A stretch of 64,000 nt of DNA from Shewanella kaireitica (GCF_023284045.1 NZ_JAKIKQ010000004.1:124001-188000); one strand, 5' to 3'. Counted from the first letter of the stretch, positions 38,144-48,743 are shown. A program made the numbers and translations. The notes: generated by a model from the letters alone, not told the origin.

Positions 38144-40129
38144 ATGTCTATTCTTGGCAAATTAACATTAGAATCAATTCCCTACCATGAGCCAATTATC
38201 ATGGTGACGTTAGCTGTTGTTGCAGTCCTTGCGGTTGCCATCGCAGCCTTAATCACAAAATACAGAAAGTGGGGCGTGTTATGGAATGACTGGTTTACTT
38301 CGGTCGATCATAAGCGTCTAGGTATCATGTACATCGTGTTGGCATTAGTGATGCTTGTACGTGGCTTTTCTGATGCCATTATGATGCGAACCCAACAAGC
38401 TTTAGCGACTAATGGCGCGGCTGGATATTTACCGCCAGAACATTACGATCAAATATTTACTGCTCACGGCGTCATCATGATTATCTTTATGGCCATGCCA
38501 TTCATGATTGGTCTGATGAACTTGGTGCTGCCACTGCAAATTGGCGCTCGAGATGTCGCATTTCCCTTCCTGAATAACTTAAGTTTCTGGCTCACCACTT
38601 CTGGCGCGGTGTTGATTAACATCTCATTGGGTTTAGGTGAGTTTGCCAAGACGGGCTGGGTGGCATATCCGCCATTATCTGAGTTGGCATTTAGCCCCGG
38701 AGTAGGTGTTGACTACTACATTTGGGCATTGCAGATCTCTGGCATTGGCACCACATTAACTGGGGTCAACTTTATCGCCACAGTGCTTAAAATGCGTGCA
38801 CCAGGTATGAAGTTAATGCAGATGCCAATTTTCACTTGGACCTGCACGTGGGCTAACATTTTAATCGTGGCTTCATTTCCAATCTTAACTGCGCTGCTTG
38901 GTATGTTGACCTTAGATCGCTACATGGATTTCCACTTCTTTACCAATGCCGGTGGCGGTAACGCCATGATGTATATCAACCTGTTTTGGGCTTGGGGTCA
39001 TCCAGAGGTATATATCCTCATTTTGCCCGCATTCGGTATTTTCTCTGAAGTGATCTCAACCTTTACCTCTAAACGTTTGTTTGGTTACACCTCTATGGTT
39101 TGGGCTAGTGGTGCTATCTCAATCTTGGGCTTTATCGTTTGGCTGCATCACTTTTTTACCATGGGCTCTAGCGCCAATGTAAATGCGTTTTTCGGTGTCA
39201 TGACCATGGTGATTGCGGTGCCGACTGGGGTGAAGTTATTTAACTGGCTGTTCACTATCTATCGCGGTCGCTTAAAGGTAACCGTCCCTGTTTTATGGAC
39301 ACTCGGCTTTATGGTGACCTTCACGATAGGCGGAATGACAGGTGTATTGCTGGCTGTACCAGGGGCAGACTATGTATTGCATAACAGTCTGTTTTTAATC
39401 GCTCATTTTCATAACACTATTTTAGGTGGCGCGGTATTTGGCTATTTAGCCGGGTTCTCCTATTGGTTCCCTAAAGCCATGGGTTTCCACCTAAACGAGC
39501 GGTTAGGCAAAGCGGCATTCTGGTGTTGGCAGATAGGTTTTTACGTCGCCTTTATGCCGTTATATGTATTGGGGTTCTTAGGTATGACGCGCCGTCTTAG
39601 TCATACAGATAATCCCGCATGGAACTTCTGGATCTACTTTGCGGCGGTTGGTGCTTTCATCATCTTCGTTGGCATCATTTTGCAGTTTGTACAGCTGTAT
39701 GTGAGTTTTCGCGATCGTGAACAAAACCTCGACACCACAGGTGACCCATGGAATGGCCATACCTTGGAGTGGTCGACTTCATCTCCGCCTCAGTTTTATA
39801 ACTTTGCAAAACTTCCTCATGTATCAGATATCGATGCATTTACTGATCAGAAAGAGAAAGGGCAAGCGTACCAAAGATCTGCTGATTACGAGCCTATTCA
39901 TATGCCTAAAAATACTGCTAGCGGGATCTTGATAGCTATTTGCATCACTGCTGCCGGTTTCGCTGCCGTTTGGCACATTTTGTGGCTGGCTATTGCAGGC
40001 ATGCTTGGTGCTTTTGTGGCTTTCCTATTTCGCGCCTATGGCAATGACCATGATTACTATGTGCAGCCTAGCGAGGTTGCCACTATTGAGAATGCGCACT
40101 TAGACAAGGTTGTGAGGGGGACAGCATGA
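38144..40129 (+). CDS. cyoB: Cytochrome bo-type ubiquinol oxidase subunit I
   Basis: The catalytic heme-copper subunit, 661 residues with the extra N- and C-terminal helices of CyoB. Key motifs: FTAHGVIMI (heme ligand His), [17 protein letters not shown] (Cu-B His and cross-linked Tyr), WLHHFFTMG (Cu-B His pair) and [12 protein letters not shown] (heme o3 and b ligands). It reduces O2 to water and pumps protons. It starts 3 bases after the cyoA stop and overlaps cyoC by 4 bases. Confidence 0.98.
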   Translation: MSILGKLTLESIPYHEPIIMVTLAVVAVLAVAIAALITKYRKWGVLWNDWFTSVDHKRLGIMYIVLALVMLVRGFSDAIMMRTQQALATNGAAGYLPPEHYDQIFTAHGVIMIIFMAMPFMIGLMNLVLPLQIGARDVAFPFLNNLSFWLTTSGAVLINISLGLGEFAKTGWVAYPPLSELAFSPGVGVDYYIWALQISGIGTTLTGVNFIATVLKMRAPGMKLMQMPIFTWTCTWANILIVASFPILTALLGMLTLDRYMDFHFFTNAGGGNAMMYINLFWAWGHPEVYILILPAFGIFSEVISTFTSKRLFGYTSMVWASGAISILGFIVWLHHFFTMGSSANVNAFFGVMTMVIAVPTGVKLFNWLFTIYRGRLKVTVPVLWTLGFMVTFTIGGMTGVLLAVPGADYVLHNSLFLIAHFHNTILGGAVFGYLAGFSYWFPKAMGFHLNERLGKAAFWCWQIGFYVAFMPLYVLGFLGMTRRLSHTDNPAWNFWIYFAAVGAFIIFVGIILQFVQLYVSFRDREQNLDTTGDPWNGHTLEWSTSSPPQFYNFAKLPHVSDIDAFTDQKEKGQAYQRSADYEPIHMPKNTASGILIAICITAAGFAAVWHILWLAIAGMLGAFVAFLFRAYGNDHDYYVQPSEVATIENAHLDKVVRGTA

Positions 40130-40761
40130 ATACAGCCATTACAACAAACCTAAACGATACCCACTCTGAAACATTGATTAGCGCCGCACATGGCGAACAT
40201 CCTGACAGCAGCCAAAATACCCTATTCGGTTTTTGGCTGTACTTGATGACCGACTGCATTTTGTTTGCGTCTGTGTTTGCAACTTATGCGGTGCTCTATA
40301 TGAATACCGATGGTGGCGTTTCGGGAAAAGACATTTTTGAGTTGAATTTCGTCTTGATTGAAACCGCAGCGTTATTGCTCAGTAGTATCACTTTTGGCTT
40401 GGCCTTAATTTTCGCTAAGCGACATAACCGCAGGGCAACGGTCGTCTGGTTATTGATCACTTTTGCCCTCGGTTGTGTGTTTATCGGGATGGAAATCTAT
40501 GAGTTCCATCACTTAATAGAGCAGGGCAATGGACCCCAACGTAGTGCATTTTTATCCTCCTTCTTTGCCTTAGTCGGTATGCATGGTTTGCATGTCACTG
40601 CAGGGTTGATTTGGATGGCAATCATGATGATTGAAGTGCTCAAAACAGGCTTGAATCACCGCAGCATTACTCGACTCGGATGTTTAAGTTTGTTCTGGCA
40701 TTTCCTCGACATAGTGTGGATCTGTGTTTTCACCGTCGTTTATCTATTGGGAGCTTTGTGA
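40126..40761 (+). CDS. cyoC: Cytochrome bo-type ubiquinol oxidase subunit III
   Basis: A 211-residue, five-helix subunit with [25 protein letters not shown] near the start, [14 protein letters not shown] in the middle, and the [19 protein letters not shown] block typical of COX3/CyoC. It overlaps both neighbours (4 bases with cyoB, 1 with cyoD), indicating translational coupling. It stabilises the complex and its proton uptake. Confidence 0.96.
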   Translation: MNTAITTNLNDTHSETLISAAHGEHPDSSQNTLFGFWLYLMTDCILFASVFATYAVLYMNTDGGVSGKDIFELNFVLIETAALLLSSITFGLALIFAKRHNRRATVVWLLITFALGCVFIGMEIYEFHHLIEQGNGPQRSAFLSSFFALVGMHGLHVTAGLIWMAIMMIEVLKTGLNHRSITRLGCLSLFWHFLDIVWICVFTVVYLLGAL

Positions 40762-41096
40762 TGGGGCAGGAAAATACTCTAGCAAGACAGCAGGTTGATG
40801 ACCTTTCAAGTCAAGTGAAGTCTTATTTGGTTGGCTTTATGTTGTCTGTGGTTTTAACGGCAATTCCATTTTGGGCGGTGATGAGCCACCACTTTGAAAA
40901 ACCGCTAACAATAGCGCTGGTGCTTGGATCTGCAGTGGTACAGATTGTGGTGCACCTCAAGTATTTCTTGCATCTCGATTTCTCAAAAGAGGGCAAGCTC
41001 AATACATTTTCATTCTTATTCACAGCTTTGATTATTGTCATGGTTGTGGGCTTGTCGGTGTGGATTATCTACGCCGCTAATGCATTGATGATGTAG
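40761..41096 (+). CDS. cyoD: Cytochrome bo-type ubiquinol oxidase subunit IV
   Basis: A 111-residue small subunit with three membrane helices and the [18 protein letters not shown] motif. The ATG at 40761 overlaps the cyoC stop (TGATG), so the longer upstream frame within cyoC is not used. The charged N-terminus ([13 protein letters not shown]) is cytoplasmic. Confidence 0.95.
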   Translation: MGQENTLARQQVDDLSSQVKSYLVGFMLSVVLTAIPFWAVMSHHFEKPLTIALVLGSAVVQIVVHLKYFLHLDFSKEGKLNTFSFLFTALIIVMVVGLSVWIIYAANALMM

Positions 41097-41109
41097 CGAG
41101 AATACTGTC

Positions 41110-42042
41110 ATGAGAATTCAAGACCAGTTTATGTCAGCACGATTGAAGTCAACGGTTCGAAGTTATGTCCAGGTCACTAAGCCCGGCATCATCATGGGTA
41201 ATTTGATTTCCGTTGCGGGTGGCTTTTTGTTAGCCGCTAAGGGTGATGTGAATTGGCTCTTGATGCTAGTCACTTTGCTTGGTTTATCTCTGGTGGTTGC
41301 TTCTGGCTGCGTGATTAATAACTGTATTGACCGCGATATCGACGGCAAGATGCAACGAACCCGCCATAGAGTCACTGTTACTGGACAGATTTCGCTGCGT
41401 TCGGCAATGATTTTTGGCGTAGTGATAGGTGTTCTTGGCTTTGCCATGCTGGGGATTTTTACCAACAGCGTTGCTTTGTTATTTGCAGCACTTGGCTATC
41501 TGGTTTATGTCGGCGTTTACAGCTTGTATATGAAGCGAAATTCAGTCTACGGCACATTGGTGGGCAGCATCTCTGGTGCTGTTCCGCCTGTGGTCGGCTA
41601 CTGCGCGGTGACAGGCCAACTTGATATCGCTGCCATTATTCTATTACTGATGTTTAGTCTGTGGCAGATGCCGCACTCCTATGCGATTGCCATCTTTCGC
41701 TTTAACGATTATTCCGCCGCAAAAATCCCAGTATTACCGGTTGCATCAGGGATCACTAAGGCAAAGCTACATATCGTGCTTTATATCGCTGTATTTGCTT
41801 TGGTTAGCGCTTTATTGCCACTCGCCGGCTACACGGGATTTACCTTTATGGCGGTTACTTGTGCAACCAGCCTATGGTGGCTGGCAATGGCACTGCAAGG
41901 CTATCGCCACGGGGTTAACTTGCAGAGTTGGGCACGACAACTCTTTGGTTTTTCCATCATTACCATTACAGCGCTAAGCGTCACTATGGCGCTGGATTTT
42001 CAGTTAGTGACACAAACCCCGCTAGCGCTTTTAACACATTAG
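41110..42042 (+). CDS. cyoE: Protoheme IX farnesyltransferase
   Basis: Makes heme O by adding a farnesyl group to protoheme, supplying cofactor to the oxidase. It has 310 residues and about nine membrane helices. UbiA-family motifs are present: [18 protein letters not shown] (first Asp-rich motif) and [24 protein letters not shown]. The start is 13 bases after cyoD, so it belongs to the same operon. No other heme A/O enzyme is present. Confidence 0.97.
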   Translation: MRIQDQFMSARLKSTVRSYVQVTKPGIIMGNLISVAGGFLLAAKGDVNWLLMLVTLLGLSLVVASGCVINNCIDRDIDGKMQRTRHRVTVTGQISLRSAMIFGVVIGVLGFAMLGIFTNSVALLFAALGYLVYVGVYSLYMKRNSVYGTLVGSISGAVPPVVGYCAVTGQLDIAAIILLLMFSLWQMPHSYAIAIFRFNDYSAAKIPVLPVASGITKAKLHIVLYIAVFALVSALLPLAGYTGFTFMAVTCATSLWWLAMALQGYRHGVNLQSWARQLFGFSIITITALSVTMALDFQLVTQTPLALLTH

Positions 42043-42160
42043 CTTTGGTGGGATCCCCACATAGCAGGTAACAAAAACAGTAATAAGTCGAATCAACAAC
42101 TTGAAGAAATGTTTCACAAAGCGAGCTTAATGATAAAACTTAAATAAGGAAGGTAAGCAC

Positions 42161-44284
42161 ATGCGCAAGAATTTGATCACTCTTACAATCACCATGGCAT
42201 TTGTTCTAGGCGGTTGTTCATCATCGTCAAATGATATGTCGACAGATAAAGTCGGTATGAGCAATAGTAGTAATGTATTGCTTTACCCAAGTCCGCTGCA
42301 AGATCATGCGCCTCAATTTGATAAAATAAAACCCACAGATTATCTACCTGCATTTAGAGAGGGAATACGACGCCATGATGAAGAGCTAGCCTCTATCATC
42401 AACAATCCATCAGCAGCAGATTTTGAGAATACTATCTCTGCAATGGAATCTTCCGGCGCTGCATTAAACCACGTGTCACGAGTGTTCTTTGCTTTATCCT
42501 CTTTAATGTCGAATGATGAGATGCAAAAGATCCAACAGACTATTACCCCAGAGCTCACCAATCATGGCGACAATATCTATCTCAACCAGAAGTTGTTTGC
42601 TCGTGTGGAAGCTGTGTACCAACACAGGTCAGCACTTAAAGGTGAACAAAAACGTTTAACTGAGATCTATTACAATAACTTTCTCCGTGCTGGTGCCAAA
42701 CTATCTAAAGCCGAGCAAGCCAAAATTCGCAGTATCAACGCCTCATTAGCTAAAGATACCGCGGAGTTTTCAAATAACATCCTTGAGTCATTTAAAGAAG
42801 ATGTCATTTTAGTGAAGGATAAAAGCAAGCTTGATGGACTGTCGGCAGATGAAATTTCATCTTTGGCTGCGGCGGCTAAATCGGCAGGTAAAACGGGTTA
42901 CATGATCACCTTGGTAAACACTACCAGACAACCGATATTGGCTCAATTAACCAACCGTGATTTACGTAAGCAAATTTGGCAAGCATCGTCAACTCGCGGC
43001 ATGTCTAACAATGGTCCATTGGCACTAAAAATTGCTAGGCTTCGCGCTGAAAAAGCAGCGTTACTTGGCTATTCTAGCTGGGCTGCTTATGCGGTTGCCG
43101 ACCAGATGGCTAAAACCCCATCAGCTGTGTTTGACATACTTGATGCCTTAGTGCCCAAAGCCGTCGCTAAAGCGGATTCAGAAGCGCAAGACATTCAAGC
43201 TGAAATGGCAAAAGAGGGCGTGACTTTTGAGTTGCAGCCTTGGGATTGGGCTTTTTATGCCGAAAAAGTACGTAAAGAAAAGTACAACCTCGATGAGAGT
43301 CAGATAAAACCTTATTTTGAATTCAACCGAGTGCTAAAAGATGGTTTGTTCTATGCGATGAACAAGCTCTACGGCATTGAAGTCAAACCAAGGCCCGATC
43401 TGCCAGTATGGAATGATGATGTCTTAGCATTTGAAGTCTTTAACAAAGATTCGAGCTCAGTGGGGATTTTTTATCTCGACCCATACGCAAGACCAGGTAA
43501 GAGCGGTGGCGCTTGGATGGATGAACTAGTGACGCAGTCAGGCCTAATGGGCAACAAGCCTGTTGTTTATAACGCGCTTAACATACCAAAGCCTTCAGCG
43601 GGTAACCCTACATTGATGACGTTCGATGAAGTCTCCACTATGTTCCATGAGTTTGGTCATGCTGTACATGGTTTGTTCTCTCAAGTGAAATACCCAAGTA
43701 TTGCAGGCACTGCAACCGCCAGAGATTTCGTTGAGTTTCCATCACAGTTTAATGAGGACTGGGACATTAACCCTGAGGTGATTTCCCACTACGCCAAACA
43801 TTATCAAACAGGAAAGCCAATTCCCGCTTCGCTGCTAGATAAAATACTCCAATCTCATAAATTTAATCAAGGTCATGACACCACCGAATATCTCGCTGCG
43901 GCTATTTTAGATATGGAGTGGCACTCAGTAGGCGCAAACACTCAAATTTCAAATGTAGAGGAATTTGAGCATAAAGTGCTAGCTAAACATGGTATTGACT
44001 ATGCTGCTGTACCACCAAGGTACAAGACTAGCTACTTTAGCCACAGCTTTAGCGGTGGTTACTCTGCAGGTTATTACGCCTATTTATGGACAGAAGTATT
44101 AGCTGCTGATGCGTTCTCTTACATGAATAAAACCGGTGGGTTATCGCATGATAATGGCGACAAATTCCGCGAAGCTATTTTGTCGAAAGGTAACAGCCAA
44201 GATTTAATGCAAGACTACATTAACTTCACTGGCGGCGAACCTAATATCGACAACCTGCTTATTCGCAGAGGACTCACTGAGTAG
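42161..44284 (+). CDS. M3 family oligopeptidase, lipoprotein (Dcp-like)
   Basis: A 707-residue zinc peptidase of the thimet/dipeptidyl carboxypeptidase family. Lipobox LGGC (Cys19) predicts an outer-membrane or periplasmic lipoprotein. The catalytic HEFGH motif is at residues 496-500 with the third ligand expected about 25 residues later (EFPSQFNEDW). The C-terminal SYFSHSFSGGYSAGYYAYLW block is a family hallmark. AAGGAAGG precedes the ATG. It is the last chromosomal gene before the integrative element and would have faced ssrA before insertion. Confidence 0.95.
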   Translation: MRKNLITLTITMAFVLGGCSSSSNDMSTDKVGMSNSSNVLLYPSPLQDHAPQFDKIKPTDYLPAFREGIRRHDEELASIINNPSAADFENTISAMESSGAALNHVSRVFFALSSLMSNDEMQKIQQTITPELTNHGDNIYLNQKLFARVEAVYQHRSALKGEQKRLTEIYYNNFLRAGAKLSKAEQAKIRSINASLAKDTAEFSNNILESFKEDVILVKDKSKLDGLSADEISSLAAAAKSAGKTGYMITLVNTTRQPILAQLTNRDLRKQIWQASSTRGMSNNGPLALKIARLRAEKAALLGYSSWAAYAVADQMAKTPSAVFDILDALVPKAVAKADSEAQDIQAEMAKEGVTFELQPWDWAFYAEKVRKEKYNLDESQIKPYFEFNRVLKDGLFYAMNKLYGIEVKPRPDLPVWNDDVLAFEVFNKDSSSVGIFYLDPYARPGKSGGAWMDELVTQSGLMGNKPVVYNALNIPKPSAGNPTLMTFDEVSTMFHEFGHAVHGLFSQVKYPSIAGTATARDFVEFPSQFNEDWDINPEVISHYAKHYQTGKPIPASLLDKILQSHKFNQGHDTTEYLAAAILDMEWHSVGANTQISNVEEFEHKVLAKHGIDYAAVPPRYKTSYFSHSFSGGYSAGYYAYLWTEVLAADAFSYMNKTGGLSHDNGDKFREAILSKGNSQDLMQDYINFTGGEPNIDNLLIRRGLTE

Positions 44285-44345
44285 ACTCCGTTGGCTCATT
44301 CTCTCCCGTTATGTGAGGGGGAGAGGTTCTTGAATTTAAAGTATA

Positions 44346-44377
44346 AAAAAGGCCAACCGGTTAAGGTTGGCCTTTTT
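44346..44377. terminator. Terminator at the left chromosomal junction
   Basis: A 13-bp stem AAAAAGGCCAACC/GGTTGGCCTTTTT, symmetrical A and T runs. It probably terminates the M3 peptidase gene and, before insertion, ssrA from the other side. Confidence 0.8.
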
Positions 44378-44383
44378 AAATAA

Positions 44384-44404
44384 TTGGTGGAGGCGGCGGG
44401 GCTC
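44384..44404 (+). repeat. attL: duplicated ssrA 3' end
   Basis: 21-base copy of the tmRNA 3' terminal sequence, separated from the gene by the element. Confidence 0.88.
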
Positions 44405-44886
44405 TTCTTTGTGTTGTAACTATCTATTTTAAAGGTGTTTTATATTGAAGTGGAATCTCGGGTGTTCCTATTGGTGTTACAATAAAAGTAAGTCACAGTA
44501 CTGTTGCTGCAAAATATTTAGAAAAAGTTTTAAAACTTGATAAAAATTTCATCCACGGCCTTCTTCGTATCATTCTAGCAAGAGAACACTCTTTAATTTT
44601 ATAAAGTCTAACTTTCTGTACTTTATGGGTTCTGATAGTCCTGATACCAATAAAGTCTAGAAATGTAGACTTTATTGAGCAAGCACAGGTAAGCCCGCAG
44701 ATAAAGGTGTGAGAAATGAACAAGCTAACCACCGTAGAGATTATTTGCACTATGAATGTAATAGATTTCTTTTAGTTTAATAATTTAAATAAAGATGTAC
44801 CTCAGGTATCACTATATTGATTTTTATAAACTCAGGTTTTATAGTTGGTTTATAAATTGGTGTAAAGTGGTACTAAAGGTGTAACT
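44405..44886. other. Left-end non-coding region of the element
   Basis: About 480 bases. It contains the ATAAAGTCTA repeat group (listed separately) and a 51-codon open stretch (44449-44604, plus strand, ending at TAA 44602) whose translation looks protein-like (contains VSHSTVAAKYLEKVLKLDK) but lacks a start codon; possibly a gene remnant. The abiE promoter must lie near 44800-44880, where related sequences CTCAGGT and GGTGTAA are each repeated. Confidence 0.4.
44601..44676. repeat. ATAAAGTCTA direct and inverted repeat group
   Basis: Direct copies at 44601-44610 and 44650-44659, an inverted copy at 44666-44675 and a partial inverted ACTTTAT at 44620-44626. The second copy and its inversion make an 11-bp stem (44649-44659 / 44666-44676). 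Possible integrase arm sites, AbiEi operator, or terminator. Confidence 0.5.
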
Positions 44887-45678
44887 ATGTCATCAAAAGT
44901 AAACTGGCTCATAAATAATACACATCCAGGCGCTCTAGTGCTTCAATCGTGGCTTACGCAAAACAGTATAAGCCCATCTTTAGTGAGAAAATATGTAAGC
45001 AGTGGCTGGCTGAACAAGATCAGAGCGGGTGTTTATTTTCGTCCTGAATCGACGGGTAAATTGAAACCTACTTGGGTTGAAGCGCTAAATGCTGCTAATG
45101 AGCAGTTAGCGCTTTCTATACACCTTGCGGGAGTTAGCAGTCTAACTCATCAAGGGTTGAGTCACTATCTACAGCTAGGAAGCGAACAAGTGTGGGTTGG
45201 TTGTAGCTGTAAAAACGCATTACCAAAATGGTTCCGTGAACTTGATGGGCAAAACTGGCTGTTCTATACCAGCAATAAATTGACTCAAACGTTAGAAAAA
45301 GACTTCATAACAATAACTGTGAACAACAGAGAAGTTAAGGCCAGCACCGCTGAACTCGCGGCTTATGAGGTTGTTAATTCGATAGGTAAGCAGATAAGCT
45401 TTGAGCATGCAGCTGAGCTGTTTCAAGGGCTGGTAAATTTGAGCCCACGACGAGTGCAGTCAATACTCAATCGAAGTGATGCGGTGCAAACCAATCGACT
45501 CTTCCTATTTCTGAGTCACTACTATCAACATCAGTGGGCTAAGAGGTTAGATGAATCACAAATACATCTAGGCTCAGGAAAGCGCCAAGTCGTTTCCCAA
45601 GGTAGTTATGATGAACGGTATCAGATAACCGTGCCTGTATCATTTATGAAGTCAAAAGAAGAAAACCAATATGGATAA
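44887..45678 (+). CDS. abiEi: AbiEi-type antitoxin / transcriptional repressor
   Basis: The antitoxin gene of a type IV toxin-antitoxin pair, 263 residues. The N-terminal ~90 residues form a winged-helix (SLVRKYVSSGWLNKIRAGVYFRP region) of the AbiEi kind and the rest is the AbiEi C-terminal domain with the typical AAYEVVNSIGKQISFEHAAELFQGL segment. By family knowledge it represses its own promoter and counteracts the nucleotidyltransferase toxin without binding it. AAAGGTG precedes the ATG; the gene overlaps the toxin gene by 8 bases. Confidence 0.88.
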   Translation: MSSKVNWLINNTHPGALVLQSWLTQNSISPSLVRKYVSSGWLNKIRAGVYFRPESTGKLKPTWVEALNAANEQLALSIHLAGVSSLTHQGLSHYLQLGSEQVWVGCSCKNALPKWFRELDGQNWLFYTSNKLTQTLEKDFITITVNNREVKASTAELAAYEVVNSIGKQISFEHAAELFQGLVNLSPRRVQSILNRSDAVQTNRLFLFLSHYYQHQWAKRLDESQIHLGSGKRQVVSQGSYDERYQITVPVSFMKSKEENQYG

Positions 45679-46600
45679 ATCGTCGGTTTACTATCAACAA
45701 GTCACTTTGCTTATCCGGATGCTGCCGCTAGTCGCCAAAGAAGAGGTGTTTGCATTAAAGGGCGGCACCGCTATTAACTTATTTGTGCGCGACTTTCCAA
45801 GGCTGTCAGTGGATATCGATTTAGCATACCTTCCATTAGACTCAAGGGAGCAAGCGCTCGAAAATGTAAAGTCAGCACTTGGACGGCTGACCGACAATAT
45901 TAATACTCAGCCCAACCTCAATGCAGTGTTTCAAGATAATAAACACGATGAGTTACGAGTTGTTGTGACCAGCGAGAAGGTCACAATAAAGATTGAAGTA
46001 TCACCAGTCGCTAGAGGGACACTGCACAATGCTGAGGTGATGCCAGTAGCTGAATCGGTAGAAGATGAGTTTGGCTACGCAGAGATCCCTGTTGTGAGCT
46101 TGCCAGATCTATACGGTGGCAAGTTATGTGCAGCAATGGATAGGCAGCATCCACGCGATCTGTTCGATGTAAAAATGCTGTTGGCTGAAGAGGGGATAAC
46201 AAGGAACATTTTAGTAGGATTTTTAACTTATACTCTCAGCCATCCGAGACCAATTAGCGAAGTGATGTCACCGCGCTGGAAAGAGCTTGATGCAAGCTTT
46301 AAAGCTGAGTTCAATGGAATGACAACCAAGCCTATAGAGCTTGATGAGTTACTTGTCGCACGCACTGAAATGTTTACGGCACTCAAGACACACTTTACAG
46401 CAAGGGATAGAGATTTTTTGTTGTCGTTTAAAAGTGGTCATCCTGACTGGTCACTGTTTGACGAGCCGAGTGTTGAGGCACTGCCAGCAGTAAAGTGGAA
46501 GTTATTGAATATCCAGAAGCTGGCAAATAACCCAGTAAAACATCAACAGCAACTCACTAAGCTTGAAGGTGTATTAGAGCTGTGGGTTGCTGGTGGCTGA
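45671..46600 (+). CDS. abiEii: AbiEii-type nucleotidyltransferase toxin
   Basis: A 309-residue DUF1814-family protein. The N-terminal motif FALKGGTAINLF followed by RLSVDIDLAYLP gives the GG and DxD residues of the nucleotidyltransferase fold, and the Asp-containing segment KIEVSPVARG supplies the third acidic region. The C-terminal PRDLFDVKMLL block is typical. Related toxins stop growth by adding nucleotides to tRNA acceptor ends and cause abortive infection. It overlaps the antitoxin gene. Confidence 0.9.
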   Translation: MDKSSVYYQQVTLLIRMLPLVAKEEVFALKGGTAINLFVRDFPRLSVDIDLAYLPLDSREQALENVKSALGRLTDNINTQPNLNAVFQDNKHDELRVVVTSEKVTIKIEVSPVARGTLHNAEVMPVAESVEDEFGYAEIPVVSLPDLYGGKLCAAMDRQHPRDLFDVKMLLAEEGITRNILVGFLTYTLSHPRPISEVMSPRWKELDASFKAEFNGMTTKPIELDELLVARTEMFTALKTHFTARDRDFLLSFKSGHPDWSLFDEPSVEALPAVKWKLLNIQKLANNPVKHQQQLTKLEGVLELWVAGG

Positions 46601-46650
46601 CAAAAATAGCTTAATCTTCTAACTATTTTCGGTAAATAATAGGTGACAAG

Positions 46651-47103
46651 ATGCCTTTAACGTATTGGCTTGATAGGTTAATCGCTCCATTTAGGAGACG
46701 GGAAGCTCCTGAGCGCATTACCATCGAATATACCAAGAAGGATGGAACCGTCATCTGTTTTGAGGGGCGAGAGAAAAGCAGTTTTCCAACAGAGGCAGAA
46801 CTGTTGACCATGTTTGATAATTGTTCATTCATTCAGGCCGGAGAGTCACAATACAAAGTCTGTTTAGAGCGAAATGATTACATTGTTTTGGTCATGACTG
46901 AAACAGAAAGCTTTGTCGACTTTTTGCTATACGGTGAGTACCAGAAGGAGACTGATACCTATCACTTCTACTTCGCCAAACAAAGTGAAGTGGTGCTTTC
47001 AAAAGCTAACGGTCAACCCTTATTCGATGAACTGAAGTCCAAGCCTAAAGTCCCGCCAAAATTTATCAGCTATAGGGCAGAGTCTGAAACCGATCAGAGT
47101 TAA
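46651..47103 (+). CDS. Unknown element-borne protein
   Basis: A 150-residue soluble protein with a basic N-terminus (FRRREAPERIT) and a mixed alpha/beta pattern with many aromatic residues (VDFLLYGEYQKETDTYHFYFAK). AGGTGA precedes the ATG. No recognised domain, signal peptide or membrane segment. It lies 50 bases after abiEii on the same strand and may be a separate cargo gene. Confidence 0.65.
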   Translation: MPLTYWLDRLIAPFRRREAPERITIEYTKKDGTVICFEGREKSSFPTEAELLTMFDNCSFIQAGESQYKVCLERNDYIVLVMTETESFVDFLLYGEYQKETDTYHFYFAKQSEVVLSKANGQPLFDELKSKPKVPPKFISYRAESETDQS

Positions 47104-47294
47104 CCTCAACCTCAACCTTAACTCCCTTATATATCCTCTTCTTGCCTAACTAATAACTAATAGCTAATTCACATTCACAGTGAGACTTCTATGTCATTAT
47201 TAGTTGATCGTGACACTATTGCTGGAAGGGGCATCATAGTGCTCACTTTTCACAATTAAAGTTGACGGTATATGCGGAGTACTGTTGATGAGAA

Positions 47295-48320
47295 ATGAGA
47301 ACATTTTGGATGAGTAAGCTATTTAAATTAAAGCAGTATTTAACCGTTGAAGAAGCCGCCAAGTATTTATCAAGCTCTATAGAAGAGCCTGTGTCGCTTG
47401 CAGATCTTTACAGACTGGTGCTAGATAAACACTTAACAATGTCAGTCAGGCTTAACAGCCATGCATATGCTAAAGGAGGGCAGTACATTACGCCCCAATA
47501 CAGTGATTCTAATAGTTTTCAAGTTGAGAATAACCTTGCCACGAACGAAGCCCTAGATGAACCATATCAAATCAATTTAGATGATGAGCTTCTGGTAGGT
47601 GAGAATCGGTGGTTGGCTTTCGATGAACAAGTTCATGTCATTGATGGGGTTTGGGACCTTGCCATGATTGGACTAGAGTCTTATGAGATCGAGAAGCTGT
47701 ATCAAAAAGAGGTAGGTGGGACTGAACCGACTCTTGATGCAATTAATGATTTTTTCTTGAAGCGAGATGATTTTATTTTCAGGATTCAAACAAGCCTGCA
47801 GCTTGAGGGGAACCAATACAACCTAGCAGCGTTAGAAACTAAGCGTGAACAATTACTTAGAGCAAATGGCTTGAGTCGTTTGGATTTTAACCGGAGTAAT
47901 AACAGCTTAGTATTAGACTGTTTAAGTGCTGATGACCTTGATGATTTTATGACGTTGAATGAGGCGCTGATTCCATATGAAAATGGTAAGTATCCCGAAA
48001 GTGACAGCTACTTTGAATTAGATAAACCAAACTACCAGTTTGTCATCACAATTCAAGATATTAATCAGTTTACTCAATCACTTGAAGATACGCTGCAGGA
48101 GATTAAACCGCTAGTACAGCAGGCCTATACGAAAAATTATAAACAAGCATACAATAAAGCCCAAACCCAAACCAAATATTCAAAGTGGCAAAGGCAAGCT
48201 AATAAGTTAAAAAAAGCGAACCCTGATAAGTCCAAAACGTGGGTAGCAATAGAGATTGCTAAATTACCAATCGCTGAAGGTAAAAGCGCAGAGACGATTA
48301 GAAAAAATATCAAAATTTAG
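47295..48320 (+). CDS. Unknown element protein with an N-terminal HTH-like segment
   Basis: A 341-residue protein. The start QYLTVEEAAKYLSSSIEEPVS resembles a MerR/excisionase-type helix-turn-helix; the middle is acidic; residues ~280-341 are Lys/Gln-rich (KQAYNKAQTQTKYSKWQRQ) and end in a second possible HTH (AEGKSAETIRKNI). This suggests a DNA-binding protein of the element, possibly its regulator or an integration cofactor. The start may be 47295 or ATG 47310. A GC hairpin at 48328 follows. Confidence 0.7.
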   Translation: MRTFWMSKLFKLKQYLTVEEAAKYLSSSIEEPVSLADLYRLVLDKHLTMSVRLNSHAYAKGGQYITPQYSDSNSFQVENNLATNEALDEPYQINLDDELLVGENRWLAFDEQVHVIDGVWDLAMIGLESYEIEKLYQKEVGGTEPTLDAINDFFLKRDDFIFRIQTSLQLEGNQYNLAALETKREQLLRANGLSRLDFNRSNNSLVLDCLSADDLDDFMTLNEALIPYENGKYPESDSYFELDKPNYQFVITIQDINQFTQSLEDTLQEIKPLVQQAYTKNYKQAYNKAQTQTKYSKWQRQANKLKKANPDKSKTWVAIEIAKLPIAEGKSAETIRKNIKI

Positions 48321-48327
48321 CATAAAG

Positions 48328-48351
48328 TTGGGCGAGATTTTTTTCGCCCAA
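48328..48351 (+). terminator. Hairpin after the 341-residue protein gene
   Basis: 8-bp stem TTGGGCGA/TCGCCCAA with T-rich loop, no T tract after it; weak terminator. Confidence 0.35.
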
Positions 48352-48542
48352 AATTCCCCTTTAATTATCTGTTTTTAAAAAAGTAATTCTGTCGGTTATT
48401 TTTTATAACGCCCGGCGTTTAAAATCTTTTCCTTTCTTATCAACTTGTTGATTGGTCTTTCTGTTCTTTTTTGGGGCCTTTAATCGCCCAATTCGCCCAC
48501 CTAATCTTCCTCTCGTCCCATTAACGACTAGAAGGAATCAAG

Positions 48543-48743
48543 ATGTTCAAAAAAGTAATCCGTTTGCCTGAAGTAAAGAACAAAACAGGTTTATCTCGTA
48601 GCAGCATTTATTTACGTATCTCTAAGGGAGAGTTTCCTGCAAGTACCTCATTAGGTGGGCGTGCGGTCGGTTGGTTTGAATCAGACATTGATAAATGGCT
48701 TGATGAGTGCATTGCTGCATCTAAGGCGGCTAACAATGAGTAG
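48543..48743 (+). CDS. AlpA-family excisionase/regulator
   Basis: A 66-residue DNA-binding protein of the AlpA/phage-regulator type: LPEVKNKTGLSRSSIYLRIS helix-turn-helix followed by GEFPASTSLGGRAVGWFESDIDKWL. Family members activate integrase genes or serve as directionality factors for P4-like integrative elements. It leads the four-gene recombinase module and overlaps the next gene by 8 bases. Confidence 0.9.
   Translation: MFKKVIRLPEVKNKTGLSRSSIYLRISKGEFPASTSLGGRAVGWFESDIDKWLDECIAASKAANNE

Noticed and set aside
44493..44750. Minus-strand 85-residue frame at the left end of the element
   Set aside because: No ribosome site; it is antisense to the more protein-like plus-strand remnant and has no recognisable domain.
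47101..47125. CCTCAA short tandem repeat after the 150-residue gene
   Set aside because: Only about two and a half units; likely chance low complexity.
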